Shown here: in pieces, positions 49,053-58,187 of the stretch
Position numbering within the stretch: position 1 is the stretch's first letter
Layout of the letters: every line of letters starts with the position of its first letter
Source: Enterovibrio coralii
Lineage (GTDB): Bacteria; Pseudomonadota; Gammaproteobacteria; Enterobacterales; Vibrionaceae
DNA: 64,000 nt
NCBI RefSeq assembly: GCF_001559595.1
Contig: NZ_LNTY01000006.1
Coordinates: 682,001-746,000 of the forward strand
Reading direction: 5' to 3'
Notes under the pieces: model-generated
What the model saw: the letters and a program-made list of their open reading frames with translations, nothing else
Database searches by the model: none
Told to the model about the DNA's origin: nothing
Program-made: the position numbers and the translations under genes

Positions 49053-49534
49053 ATGGAAAGAATTCTGGTGAGCGCGTGCCTAATGGGGCAAAAAGTCAGG
49101 TATAACGGCAGCGACTTGATAATCGAAAAAAGTGATTTAGATAGACTGGGAGAAATCGCGGAACTCATCCTTTTTGCCCAGAAGTCGCAGGGGGTTTGCC
49201 AACACCTCGCCCACCCGCAGAAATATTTCCCGCAAATGGCGATATGGCATTAATTGGCGACGCATTCATCAAAACAGCAGAAGGTGACAACGTCACGGAT
49301 GCATTTCTCTCTGGCGCGCAAAAGGCATTGTCTTTATGCCGAGAGCACAATATCAGATATGCCATTCTGACCGAATCCAGCCCTTCTTGTGGCTCATCTC
49401 TGATTTACAATGGTCGATTTGAAGGCCAAAAGGTTGAAGGACAAGGTGTCACAACAGCACTTCTGCGACAATCTGGCGTTTCGGTTTATAGCCAATTTTC
49501 AATTGAAGACCTTATTAGTCACTTGAAGCACTGA
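49053..49534 (+). CDS. DUF523 family protein (frameshifted near 49171)
   Basis: The start MERILVSACLMGQKVRYNGS is the DUF523 opening (C-L-x-G-x-x-V-R-Y-x-G). The frame then goes wrong; one T added to the five-T run at 49170 gives the family motif CPEVAGGLPTPRPPAEIF, continuing to GDNVTDAF, ILTESSPSCGSSLIYNGRFE and GQGVTTALLRQSGVSVYSQF. Repaired length is about 160 residues, normal for the family. The conserved cysteines suggest metal or cluster binding. Function unknown. Confidence 0.85.
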
Positions 49535-49858
49535 CCTCTAATTTTTGGAAGACTCGTTGCCTCAAAAACGACAATGCGTATCAGAAATGTTAATCAGCAA
49601 ACAATTGCCGCTTTTGAAACCGCTTTCTCATTGGAAAAAGTGATCCGTTCGTGGCAAAACTTAATGTTGGCGATGAACAAAGGTTTAAAACGCACATTTC
49701 CAGTAGCATCTGCTTATAAACTGAATCAACCAAATAGCGTACATCTGACAATAAACGCGCTGTTTTAATGTTCATCTCAAGAAAGCACTTTCAGATATGC
49801 TGCCATAGAATGGAGATAAGCTATCTTCGCAATGGCAGTTTAGGTAAGGGACACTACC
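49535..49858. other. Intergenic region between the DUF523 and LacI genes
   Basis: About 324 bases. A 64-codon frame at 49574-49768 has no ribosome binding site or recognisable product and is not called. No terminator hairpin was found after the DUF523 gene. Confidence 0.4.
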
Positions 49859-50857
49859 GTGATCACGATTAAAGAAGTTGCAGAACTGGCAAATGTTTCG
49901 CAATCCACCGTTTCTCGCGCGCTAAACGGTCACACCTCGGTCAAAGAAAAGAACCGCGTAAAAGTCTTTGATGCGATAGAAAAGCTCGGTTATCAGCCAA
50001 ACGCGTTCGCGCAGGCTCTGGCGTCAAACCGCTCTCACAGTATTGGTATGCTGGTTGGCACGTTTGACGGCCCATATTTTGGCCCGCTCATGCACCATGT
50101 TGAAAAAGTGGTGCGCCAAAAGAACTATCACCTCATCATCACAAGCGGCCACGAAAACTACGATGAAGAACAAGAGTCGATTCACTTCCTCAACATGAAG
50201 AAAATCGACGGATTGGTGCTGACCTCAGACATGTTGAGCGATGCGGATATTCTGAAAGTCGTCGAACAAACACCCGCAACCATGCTGATGAACCGTTATA
50301 TCCCAGAAATCTCGGATCAGTGCGTCTGCATGGACAATGAATGGGGCGGCTACATCGCCACGGAGCATTTGATTAAAGCTGGACACCGTCGCATTGGCTG
50401 TGTCACTGGCCAGTTGAGTAAAATCGACAGCCGAGAGCGCCTGCAAGGTTATCGAAATGCATTGGCAAAATACGGCATTGAATACGATGCAGACTTAGTG
50501 ATCGAAGGTCGGTTTGACCATGACGGCAATGATACGGCGATTCGCCGTCTTATGGACCGCGAAAATGGCATCAGTGCTATCTTCTGTTTGAATGACAGTA
50601 TTGCACTCGCTGCGTATGGTGTTTGCCATGCCCGAGGGTTGAAAGTCGGTGAAGATATCTCAATCGTTGGGTTTGATAACCACACATACAGCCAGTACAT
50701 GTCACCTGCCCTCACAACGATTCATTTCCCGCTGGAAGACATGGCGGTGGAAGCAGCAAAAGGTGTGCTGAATTTATTGGAAGGCAAACCGCTCAATACC
50801 ATTAATACACGTTTGTTCCCCACCCTGATGGAGCGAGGCTCAGTGAAGAAGATCTAA
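49859..50857 (+). CDS. LacI/GalR-family transcriptional regulator
   Basis: A 332-residue regulator with N-terminal helix-turn-helix (IKEVAELANVSQSTVSRALN, residues 3-22), hinge helix (NAFAQALASNRSHSIG) and sugar-binding-type effector domain (AIFCLNDSIALAAYGVCHAR; ISIVGFDNHTYSQYMSPALT). It starts at GTG after TAAGGGAC. No sugar or other catabolic operon is adjacent, so its target lies elsewhere or is the gene itself. Confidence 0.92.
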   Translation: MITIKEVAELANVSQSTVSRALNGHTSVKEKNRVKVFDAIEKLGYQPNAFAQALASNRSHSIGMLVGTFDGPYFGPLMHHVEKVVRQKNYHLIITSGHENYDEEQESIHFLNMKKIDGLVLTSDMLSDADILKVVEQTPATMLMNRYIPEISDQCVCMDNEWGGYIATEHLIKAGHRRIGCVTGQLSKIDSRERLQGYRNALAKYGIEYDADLVIEGRFDHDGNDTAIRRLMDRENGISAIFCLNDSIALAAYGVCHARGLKVGEDISIVGFDNHTYSQYMSPALTTIHFPLEDMAVEAAKGVLNLLEGKPLNTINTRLFPTLMERGSVKKI

Positions 50858-50902
50858 GTTGTATCGTTTTTCTTTTCGTTTGGCTTTCAGAGTATCCGCT
50901 GC

Positions 50903-51370
50903 ATGTTGAAACTCATTTTTAGCTCTTTGCTCTCTTTTGCATTGGGCGTTGTTGCGACGGTTTCCGTCATTTTCTGGTTTGCTGAAAACGGCCAAACCGT
51001 CACCAGTACCCCACCGCCGCCTCCTATACCATCGGCAACATGCCCAACCTATTCCTCTTCTACGCTCGTTGGTCGTTGGCGAGGCGAAATCAATTTCGAG
51101 GACGGTACCAAGCGAATTTGGTTTGTAAACCGACTTGAAGATGGCAGTTATCGCATCGACTTTAACGTTATTACCGCCGAGGGCTCCGAAACGAGCTTTG
51201 AATCCGGCCTTTGGGGCTATTCAGGATGTTTATATACCGTCGTTACTGAGAGCGTTAACGGCGTGCCTGCAGTCTATCAAGAAGTGTATCGCGTACTAGC
51301 GTTGACTGAAGACTCCATGACTTATGCCAATTTTAGAACTGGCAACGAATTTACCGTCTACAAACTCTAA
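50903..51370 (+). CDS. Membrane-anchored or secreted protein of unknown function
   Basis: A 155-residue protein. Residues about 1-28 form a signal anchor (LIFSSLLSFALGVVATVSVI), followed by a proline-rich linker and a beta-rich domain with LVGRWRGEINFEDGTKRIWF and GLWGYSGCLYTVVTESV, reminiscent of lipocalin-like domains. Two cysteines (in ATCPTYSS and SGCLYT) may form a disulfide. No family recognised. It is convergent with the OmpA-like gene. Confidence 0.65.
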   Translation: MLKLIFSSLLSFALGVVATVSVIFWFAENGQTVTSTPPPPPIPSATCPTYSSSTLVGRWRGEINFEDGTKRIWFVNRLEDGSYRIDFNVITAEGSETSFESGLWGYSGCLYTVVTESVNGVPAVYQEVYRVLALTEDSMTYANFRTGNEFTVYKL

Positions 51371-51392
51371 CTATCTGAATCAAGTGTGAATG

Positions 51393-51420
51393 AAAAGGCA
51401 GCCTAATGGCTGCCTTTTGT
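51393..51420. terminator. Bidirectional terminator
   Basis: AAAAGGCAGCC/GGCTGCCTTTT stem with flanking A/T runs between convergent genes ending at 51370 and 51421. Confidence 0.88.
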
Positions 51421-52884
51421 TTATTTTTTATCCGACCTCAACACTAACTCGACCCGCCGATTTTGCTTTTGTCCGTCTTCACTGAGGTTGTTTGCAACAG
51501 GGGCATATTCGCCCACTCCATTCGCTTCAAGCTGACTCTTTGGGATTTGGTAGTCCTGAACCAGTGTTCTAACAACCGCGCTGGCACGTTTTTCGGCGAG
51601 CTTTTGGTTGTATGACTGGGTGCCTTTGTCATCCGTATGCCCCACAACAAAAAACGCCCTGTTGGGTTGGCCTTTAAGGTAGGTGGCGAGGATATCCAAT
51701 ACGGGTTTGGCTTCGGGTAACATCTTGTCACTGTCGAACTCAAACAAGAGGCCATCAAGTGCCACATGCCCCTCCTGCGCCATTTTGTCAGTGAGGCCTT
51801 CGAGATCGATGACCACTCTGTCATCGATGAGGTTTGTTTCCTCTACGATGCGCAACTCGCTCAAAAGCCCACCACTAAAGCCAATCACATACACCATGGC
51901 ATAAACGTCCCCTTCAGGCCGCTCGAGCTTGTACAACCCATAATGCTGACTCTCATCAGCTCCGGTGCTCACCAAGGCTTTGATTGTCTGTGTAAATGTC
52001 CTTTTCTTTCCGCATGCTTCCTCACCTTTACAACGGAAGCTCGGTTTGAAACCGAGTTTGGTGAGGGCTGCATGATAGTTCGCAAACACTTCATATTCAG
52101 AATATTGCCGTGGTAAATGGTAACCGATATCCGTCACTTTACCTTCTTGCTTAGTGATAATTGGCTTTTGTTTGTCAAACCCAGTAAGCAGCACAGTTTC
52201 TCCATAACCATGCTGGATATAGTATTGAATCCAAGCACCTGGCAAGCGTTGAAGCATTGGATGATCTGCGCTGTTCTTTATGTCTTTATGGCTTAAATCT
52301 TCAAATTTCATCACTTCAGGCGCAGTATTCAAATACCCCGCATCAGCGACCACCAAATCCAGCGGCTCGGGAATTTCCTCAAGCACATCGACTTGCAACC
52401 CAGTCCCGTTTTTCCACCTTGAAGAATAAATGGTGACAATGACAGGCTTCGTTGGGGATGGGATCTTGGCCACCACAATGACAGGGTCTTTTTTTGATAT
52501 CGTGTCAATGGGCTGAATAATTGGCCATATCGCCTTTCTTGGGCTGCCACAGTTTTTTTTACCCTCACATGAAAAGAGTATTTCCCCGCCGAGCATATTA
52601 ATTTGAGAGCGATAGCTGTTAACAAGATTGAAAGGCTCATAGGAAGGAGGGAGTTTATATGCGTATCGATTTAAGCGACCGCCAACCTCCTCAGTGACGA
52701 GCTTTCCATTTTCACTACCGATTATGACAGGAATGCGCGTGTAATGACGAGAACCCTCTTGCGACTCTTCACCGTCAGGCAGTGGGCTGAACAAATCAGA
52801 TGCCTGTAAAGACATGCTTAGCAAAAGTGAAGACAAAATAAGTGCCGAGGTGCAAACCTTACTTATTTGATGTGCCATTGTCAT
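51421..52884 (-). CDS. OmpA-family protein with duplicated N-terminal domain
   Basis: A 487-residue exported protein: signal peptide (ALILSSLLLSMSLQASD), two related domains of about 160 residues each (GSENGKLVTEEVGGRL...FSCEGKKNCG and GFDKQKPIITKQEGKV...FRCKGEEACG, DUF4892-like) and a C-terminal OmpA peptidoglycan-binding domain (LLFEFDSDKMLPEAKPVLD, FFVVGHTDDKGTQSYNQKLA, EKRASAVV, QKQNRRVELVL). It is probably outer-membrane or periplasmic and attached to peptidoglycan. Last gene of a probable four-gene minus-strand operon with spacings of 5, 35 and 11 bases. Confidence 0.86.
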   Translation of the reverse strand: MTMAHQISKVCTSALILSSLLLSMSLQASDLFSPLPDGEESQEGSRHYTRIPVIIGSENGKLVTEEVGGRLNRYAYKLPPSYEPFNLVNSYRSQINMLGGEILFSCEGKKNCGSPRKAIWPIIQPIDTISKKDPVIVVAKIPSPTKPVIVTIYSSRWKNGTGLQVDVLEEIPEPLDLVVADAGYLNTAPEVMKFEDLSHKDIKNSADHPMLQRLPGAWIQYYIQHGYGETVLLTGFDKQKPIITKQEGKVTDIGYHLPRQYSEYEVFANYHAALTKLGFKPSFRCKGEEACGKKRTFTQTIKALVSTGADESQHYGLYKLERPEGDVYAMVYVIGFSGGLLSELRIVEETNLIDDRVVIDLEGLTDKMAQEGHVALDGLLFEFDSDKMLPEAKPVLDILATYLKGQPNRAFFVVGHTDDKGTQSYNQKLAEKRASAVVRTLVQDYQIPKSQLEANGVGEYAPVANNLSEDGQKQNRRVELVLRSDKK

Positions 52885-52895
52885 TTGGTACCTCT

Positions 52896-54125
52896 CTACT
52901 TCACGCTGTCTTTTGTGCAGTTGGTGACAACGTACAAGCCGCTACCGTTGTCTTCCCCAACAATGACTTCTTCATTGCCGCCAGTAAAAACAACAACAAC
53001 ATCTTCGGCGGTTAAAAATGGCGATAACGCTCGGCAGTCTGCTGCATCATCTACGTAAACCGTCTCCAAGCCTGACGTTATAAGTGGTGTGATGTCTTCA
53101 ACATCAGCATTAAGTAGCGTCAAGGAGCCTTTGAGTGCTGATAGGTCGCCCAATGATGATACTTGGCTGTTTTCTATCACGACGTTGTTTAGGTAAGGGA
53201 GCGTGTTAAGCGGAGAGAGATCAGCGATTGAGACGCCGATAAAGGTGACATCACTGATTCCCTGAAAATGCGAAAGGTCGTTTAGCTGAACAGCCGAACC
53301 TTTGGGTGGTGTACAAAGAAGATCGAACAATTCATCGGTACGCGTTGCTTCAATGCTGGCAGCGTAAGTTTTGACGCAGACTTCTACTAAAGGATCAGTA
53401 AACGCGATGTCGTCAATCGGCAATGATGAGATCTCAATGTCTTCCATTTCATCATATTCATCGCCCAACTCTCCCTCTGTCATCGCCTGCGCAAGAAACC
53501 CAGCAACAATGTCTCCTTCCATCGCATTGAACTGCTCAAAAACTGGCTCCGCATCGCCGACAATACATAGGGTTTGAGCTGCAAACATGGTCGGCACGAC
53601 AAACACATAGGCACTGTTACCAAATAGATCCATGAGGGCGATGTTCGCGTCTTGCTCAGAGCTAACAACCTGTATTTGCGGGAGCCTCTGGGCGAACGTT
53701 TTTACCTTTGCGATGTTGTCATTAAAACCATCAATCACCTCAGGTCGGTAGCAAGATGAGTCATTCCCCACCTCACTCAAAAACCGCTGATACTCTTTGA
53801 CGTATTGATTGCCAAGCGCAACGTTGGCCAAAGCAAGTGATTTCAACTTCCCAAAATTTCCCGCCCGGATCGCCGCAAGTGCTGAATTTGATTGGCCTTG
53901 CGCTTCTTCCATCTTGCTTAAGATTGCGTCATACGCTTCACTGTTTTTTTCAGCGTCCATGATAATTTTTTCCGTGCGGGCATTGAGTGCCTCCATTGCA
54001 CTCAGCACATGTTCTATGTCTGCCGCACGGCTGACGCCTGATGTAAAAACAACCAAAAGCACCGGGATTAGAATCTGTCTCACACCACCCGTTATCCTTG
54101 AGTTAAGCAATCCGCTCCTAACCAT
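52896..54125 (-). CDS. Exported protein with coiled-coil and leucine-rich-repeat-like parts
   Basis: A 409-residue protein starting at ATG 54125, fixed by AAGGAG 7 bases upstream. The signal peptide (QILIPVLLVVFTSGVSRAAD) is followed by a helical region (MEALNARTEKIIMDAEKNSE), a middle domain, an acidic stretch (GELGDEYDEMEDIE) and near the C-terminus several LRR-like turns (LNDLSHFQGISDVTFIGVSI; LSPLNTLPYLNNVVIENSQV). No named family is recognised. It lies 11 bases upstream of the OmpA-like gene and is probably part of the same envelope system. Confidence 0.72.
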   Translation of the reverse strand: MVRSGLLNSRITGGVRQILIPVLLVVFTSGVSRAADIEHVLSAMEALNARTEKIIMDAEKNSEAYDAILSKMEEAQGQSNSALAAIRAGNFGKLKSLALANVALGNQYVKEYQRFLSEVGNDSSCYRPEVIDGFNDNIAKVKTFAQRLPQIQVVSSEQDANIALMDLFGNSAYVFVVPTMFAAQTLCIVGDAEPVFEQFNAMEGDIVAGFLAQAMTEGELGDEYDEMEDIEISSLPIDDIAFTDPLVEVCVKTYAASIEATRTDELFDLLCTPPKGSAVQLNDLSHFQGISDVTFIGVSIADLSPLNTLPYLNNVVIENSQVSSLGDLSALKGSLTLLNADVEDITPLITSGLETVYVDDAADCRALSPFLTAEDVVVVFTGGNEEVIVGEDNGSGLYVVTNCTKDSVK

Positions 54126-54160
54126 GAACCACTCCTTTGTTATTCTGGGTATTCTCGTTA

Positions 54161-54640
54161 TCACTCGTCTTCGACATGAAAGGGTTTGTCGCACAACGCG
54201 GCAATTTTCTCGCCTTGACGTATCAACTTCTCTTTGTTGCCTGCCAATAACCTCTCTCGCTTTCCCGAATCAAACAGTACGGACAATTCAAATACTTTCC
54301 TTCCATAGCGGTCTCGACCGATTAAAGCTCTTGAAACCGCAAACCCTCGAATGGCATCAATATTTGCTTCAAATTTATACACGGGATAAACACTGGAGAT
54401 TTGGCGAACTAAGGTGCCGTTGAGTCGGCGGATAATGATTCGATGTTTAATAAACACCATGTGCCAACCAAAGGCGGTACACGTTGCCCAAGCCAGCACG
54501 GCATCCGGCGAGTCAATGCTGCTTTGCAAAGCCAAGAAGACAGAAGCAGTAAGAAATACACAACCAAACACCCTCAAGGTACCACCGCCGCCTAGCTGTA
54601 ACGTCACGTCCCCAGCGTGCGCGTTTTGTGCCGCTCTCAT
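54161..54640 (-). CDS. Membrane protein of unknown function
   Basis: A 159-residue protein with two hydrophobic helices in its first 65 residues (LRVFGCVFLTASVFLALQSS; AVLAWATCTAFGWHMVFI) and a basic, beta-rich cytoplasmic domain (KHRIIIRRLNGTLVRQISSV; GRDRYGRKVFELSVLF). The layout resembles that of the next gene upstream, five bases away, suggesting related small membrane proteins. No family recognised. Confidence 0.65.
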   Translation of the reverse strand: MRAAQNAHAGDVTLQLGGGGTLRVFGCVFLTASVFLALQSSIDSPDAVLAWATCTAFGWHMVFIKHRIIIRRLNGTLVRQISSVYPVYKFEANIDAIRGFAVSRALIGRDRYGRKVFELSVLFDSGKRERLLAGNKEKLIRQGEKIAALCDKPFHVEDE

Positions 54641-54645
54641 GATGC

Positions 54646-55338
54646 CTACCTACCGATTAACGTCATGACGTACAGGCCGCCACCAAGGAGCAGAGCGACG
54701 GGGAAGATCAGAAGCAATCGCCAAACAGAACCTGAAATTTGGTATTCATTGTTAGCGTCAACAGAAGCCGATTTGGGCTCTGGCTCTGTACGAACGGAAA
54801 GAGGAATGCTCTGTGGCCATTTAGTGACATTGTCAAAAACAGTCATGCAGTGTTGATGAGCGAGAAAAAGCGCAAGCTCTTTCGTTTGTTCGAACGTGCC
54901 GATGCTGTTTCGCCACACTTTCTCACCTTTTGCATTCAGTTGGAGCCAACATCCATTTTTGTGCTCGACAATCGGTAACACCACCAGCGAACACTCTGAT
55001 TTCGTCCAAAACGTAATGTGGGAAAGAGGCAACCCTCGCCAACCAAGACAGTGGGCGATGCGATCACGACCAAAGGTGAATCGCTCTCTTCGAGAGAAGA
55101 AGACAAAACTGAGGATGAGCAGAAAAACGGCCGCGGACATGAAAAAGCCAGCTCTTCCGTTTTCCTTTAGACCGGAAACAATGGCCATGACGATAGAACT
55201 ACACATCGGGATTAGGCAGACAAACCCTATCACGGCGAAAATCTTCTGCTTTACCCCAATAAGATAAAACTGCCCATGTTCGTCCCGCTTCAAGTGATAA
55301 CGTGCACCCCAATACAAATCTTGATAAGCAATGTCCAT
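54646..55338 (-). CDS. Membrane protein of unknown function
   Basis: A 230-residue protein from ATG 55338 (MDIAYQDLYWGARYHLKRDE) preceded by CAGGGACG. Two central helices (IFAVIGFVCLIPMCSSIVMA; FFMSAAVFLLILSFVFF) are followed by a PH-like beta domain (FTFGRDRIAHCLGWRGLPLS) and a third helix at the C-terminus (LLLIFPVALLLGGGLYVM). First gene of the probable four-gene envelope operon. No family recognised. Confidence 0.65.
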   Translation of the reverse strand: MDIAYQDLYWGARYHLKRDEHGQFYLIGVKQKIFAVIGFVCLIPMCSSIVMAIVSGLKENGRAGFFMSAAVFLLILSFVFFSRRERFTFGRDRIAHCLGWRGLPLSHITFWTKSECSLVVLPIVEHKNGCWLQLNAKGEKVWRNSIGTFEQTKELALFLAHQHCMTVFDNVTKWPQSIPLSVRTEPEPKSASVDANNEYQISGSVWRLLLIFPVALLLGGGLYVMTLIGR

Positions 55339-55541
55339 CCACGTCCCTGCGGTATGCCACCTAGACAATAACCATATTGGGTTTGTGTTAATCGGTCGAC
55401 ATCTCGGGTGTGTTAATAGTTGGACATGAAGTGAGTTAAGGTGGGATTGGCAATGGCAGCCTGAGCGACAAGCGAGTGCTAAAACAAATCTAAAACGTAA
55501 CGAGAATGGAAGAAAAAATGGTATGTAGTAACAGGAAAGAA

Positions 55542-55566
55542 AAAGAGCCTCGTTGTGAGGCTCTTT
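55542..55566 (-). terminator. Terminator after pepT
   Basis: On the minus strand AAAGAGCCTC/GAGGCTCTTTTTCTTT forms a perfect stem with T run, starting about ten bases beyond the pepT stop. Confidence 0.88.
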
Positions 55567-55575
55567 GAGTACACA

Positions 55576-56814
55576 CTAGCTGAAACGGCGATATGTTTGC
55601 TCAACGACAGCCAAAACCACATCGCCAGCCGCTTTGAGCGACTTCACTGGCAAATATTCGAAAATCGAGTGGAAGTTATGGGCACCCGTGAAAATGTTTG
55701 GACATGGCAAACCATTCTGAGAAAGGATTGAACCATCGTAACCACCACGCATTGGCACAACGTTTGGTGTGATACCGCATTGCTCATACGCCGCGAAAGC
55801 GATATCGACTGGGTAGCGGTTTTCACCTTGTAGGCTGTTCTCAACGTTTGAGTATCGGTCAGCGATAGTGATCACCACACTGCCCTCGCCCCACAACTGT
55901 TCGCAGCTTGATGCCAACGCTTTCAGGAATACCTGACGTTGCTGATAACCGTCAACGGTGAAATCGCGAATATCCATCGTCAGCACGGTTTGTGCACTGT
56001 TGCCATGAAGCTCTTTCACCCAGTAGTAGCCTTCGCGCCCCTCGGTGTATTCAGGAGCTTCACCACCCGGCAACATTGCGATGAACTTGTGTGCCATCAA
56101 CAAGGAGTTTTTCAGTTTACCCTTGGCGGACATAGGGTGAGCGGACTGCCCGTTGAAGACCACTTTCACATCACCGGCATTCCAGTTTTCATACACAAGA
56201 TCACCGATCGCGCAGCAATCCAACGTGTAAGCAAAGTCAGCACCGAAAGCTTCAACATCAAACGCTTTCGCACCACGTAGACCCACTTCTTCATCCGGGA
56301 GGAAGCCAACTTTGATAGTACCGTGCGGAATCTCAGGGTTTGCTTTCAGATGCGTCAATACATGCATAATCGCAGCGATTGCCGCTTTGTCATCCGCACC
56401 CAGCAGGCTGGTACCATCGGTGACGATGATGTCATCACCCACGTAGTTTTGAAGCTCAGGGAAATCAGTCTGCTTAAGGAAAATACCCAGCTCAGGGTTC
56501 AGGCACAGATCACCACCTGAATAAGGCAGAATTTGCGCGTGAGTGTCAGTATTGCGCTCTGCACTGGTATCTAGGTGGCCAAAGAAAGCGACGGTTGGGA
56601 TAGGTGCATCAGTGTTTGCTGGCAGCGTTGCCGTTACAATGCACTTTTCATTGACCTTTACGTCTTCAAGGCCAAGTTCAACCAGCTCATTTTCTAGAAA
56701 TCGTGCCAACTCCCACTGCCCTTCTGAAGATGGGATTTGACCTTCTGCTGCGTTTTTACGGTTACAGGTTGTGTTGAATTTTGTGTAACGGATAAAGCGG
56801 TTAACAATGTCCAC
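55576..56814 (-). CDS. pepT: Peptidase T (tripeptide aminopeptidase)
   Basis: A 412-residue cytosolic zinc aminopeptidase that removes N-terminal residues from tripeptides. M20 ligands are visible: AFFGHLDTSAE, SLLGADDKAAIAAIMHVL, GFLPDEEVGLRGAKAFDVEA, YTLDCCAIGDLVYENWNAGD, and the late TGAHNFHSIFE. The GTG at 56814 (MDIVNRFIRYTKFNT) is the family-consistent start and has AAGGAAG upstream; the longer frame to 56862 has no support. Length matches E. coli PepT (about 408). Confidence 0.95.
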   Translation of the reverse strand: MDIVNRFIRYTKFNTTCNRKNAAEGQIPSSEGQWELARFLENELVELGLEDVKVNEKCIVTATLPANTDAPIPTVAFFGHLDTSAERNTDTHAQILPYSGGDLCLNPELGIFLKQTDFPELQNYVGDDIIVTDGTSLLGADDKAAIAAIMHVLTHLKANPEIPHGTIKVGFLPDEEVGLRGAKAFDVEAFGADFAYTLDCCAIGDLVYENWNAGDVKVVFNGQSAHPMSAKGKLKNSLLMAHKFIAMLPGGEAPEYTEGREGYYWVKELHGNSAQTVLTMDIRDFTVDGYQQRQVFLKALASSCEQLWGEGSVVITIADRYSNVENSLQGENRYPVDIAFAAYEQCGITPNVVPMRGGYDGSILSQNGLPCPNIFTGAHNFHSIFEYLPVKSLKAAGDVVLAVVEQTYRRFS

Positions 56815-57074
56815 CGTGCTTCCTTTCTTGCATCGAAAAATTGCCGTCAATATAAGCACCAATTGCAGATTAAAATGTGATTTCTGCCGCTTTTATTTTG
56901 AAAGAAATGTCCTTTTTTACTCAAAAATTCAAACAGTAACGCACCTGTTAATGCTGTGTATTTAATTCATCTCGTTCGCATTCATCACCTGTTGCTAAAC
57001 GTGCATTTTTCATTCAGTTCACGTTAGTATGTGACTCTTTATAAAAGACGAATTCAAACCACAACGGAACGTGC

Positions 57075-58094
57075 ATGCTTTCAATACCGCTGCCATTTAT
57101 TGCCTCATTATTTCTCGTTGTTATTGCGATCATCTTGCGAGTTAGGCAACCCGCTTCTGCAGCGAATACGTTCTGGTTTGTTCTACTCTGCGCACTGTCA
57201 ACGGCCATTGTCGGTTTTCGCTGGAGTACAGACATCGCTTTATTCCGTTTCCTTCAGCCTATCTCTGGTGCATGTATTCCGATCGCGGCCTATCTTTGCT
57301 TTTCCGCCGCACACAACACTTCGCAACGATTGTGGCTGCATGGGTTAAGCCCTCTGATTATCGCCTTTTTCTCTTTCAACCATGAGATTTGGCTCAATGC
57401 GGTCGACTTTCTCCTTATCGCGCTTTATGTCGGCTACGGGGCTGTGCTCATCGCCGCTTCATTTTCGATTCCAGAAAGCGTTCGGATTTCAAACATTGGG
57501 AAGGTCAACGTTGCTGAACGTATCGCGGGGGCTTTACTTTTATTTTCAGCGTTAATTGATGGGGCATTGAGCTACGACTTTCTCTTCAATGATGCAGCGC
57601 ATGTGAGAGCAATCCTGTCATCCAGTTACCTCATTCTTATCCCCGCCATCATCTTCACCGTTGTCCTTGTGAGTGCCAGTACGCCTGCAAACAACAGCGA
57701 CATTCCAACGGAAAGTGATAGAACGCCGACTTCCTCTTCCCCGACCAAAGATGTCGATGCCAACGCCATCGTTGCTAAGCTCGATGTCTTGATGCGAGAG
57801 AAGCAGGCATTTCTCGACCCCGACCTGACACTTGAACGATTAGCGCGAAAACTCGGTATTCCCGCCAGACATATATCCGCAAGTGTTAACCAAGTGCTGG
57901 GAGAAAACATTTCCAAAGCGATCAATCGCTATCGTATCGACTACGCCAAGGAGCTATTGGCCGAGACGTCGGATTCGATTTCAGACATTTATCTTCAGTC
58001 TGGTTTTCAAACCAAATCAAATTTTAATCGGGAGTTTTCCCGGATAACAGGCCAAACGCCATCAGCGTTCAGGCTTACAGCCTCAGACAGGTAA
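57075..58094 (+). CDS. AraC-family regulator with membrane-embedded N-terminus
   Basis: A 339-residue protein: about seven hydrophobic segments in residues 5-205 (FIASLFLVVIAIILRV; GACIPIAAYLCFSA; LIIAFFSF; LILIPAIIFTVVLVSA), a polar linker (SESDRTPTSSS-type), then an AraC DNA-binding domain (LTLERLARKLGIPARHISAS; ISDIYLQSGFQTKSNFNREF; TGQTPSAFR). It should sense a membrane or periplasmic signal directly. Divergent from pepT. Confidence 0.88.
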   Translation: MLSIPLPFIASLFLVVIAIILRVRQPASAANTFWFVLLCALSTAIVGFRWSTDIALFRFLQPISGACIPIAAYLCFSAAHNTSQRLWLHGLSPLIIAFFSFNHEIWLNAVDFLLIALYVGYGAVLIAASFSIPESVRISNIGKVNVAERIAGALLLFSALIDGALSYDFLFNDAAHVRAILSSSYLILIPAIIFTVVLVSASTPANNSDIPTESDRTPTSSSPTKDVDANAIVAKLDVLMREKQAFLDPDLTLERLARKLGIPARHISASVNQVLGENISKAINRYRIDYAKELLAETSDSISDIYLQSGFQTKSNFNREFSRITGQTPSAFRLTASDR

Positions 58095-58187
58095 ACCAAG
58101 TAGTCGCACTCAAATGACTCTTAATTGAGACATATGAATCCTTTTCTATACTCAGTAATAACCCTCATAATGATAAAGGTGTTAGTA

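Noticed and set aside
49574..49768. 64-codon plus-strand frame after the DUF523 gene
   Set aside because: No ribosome binding site, atypical composition and no family resemblance.
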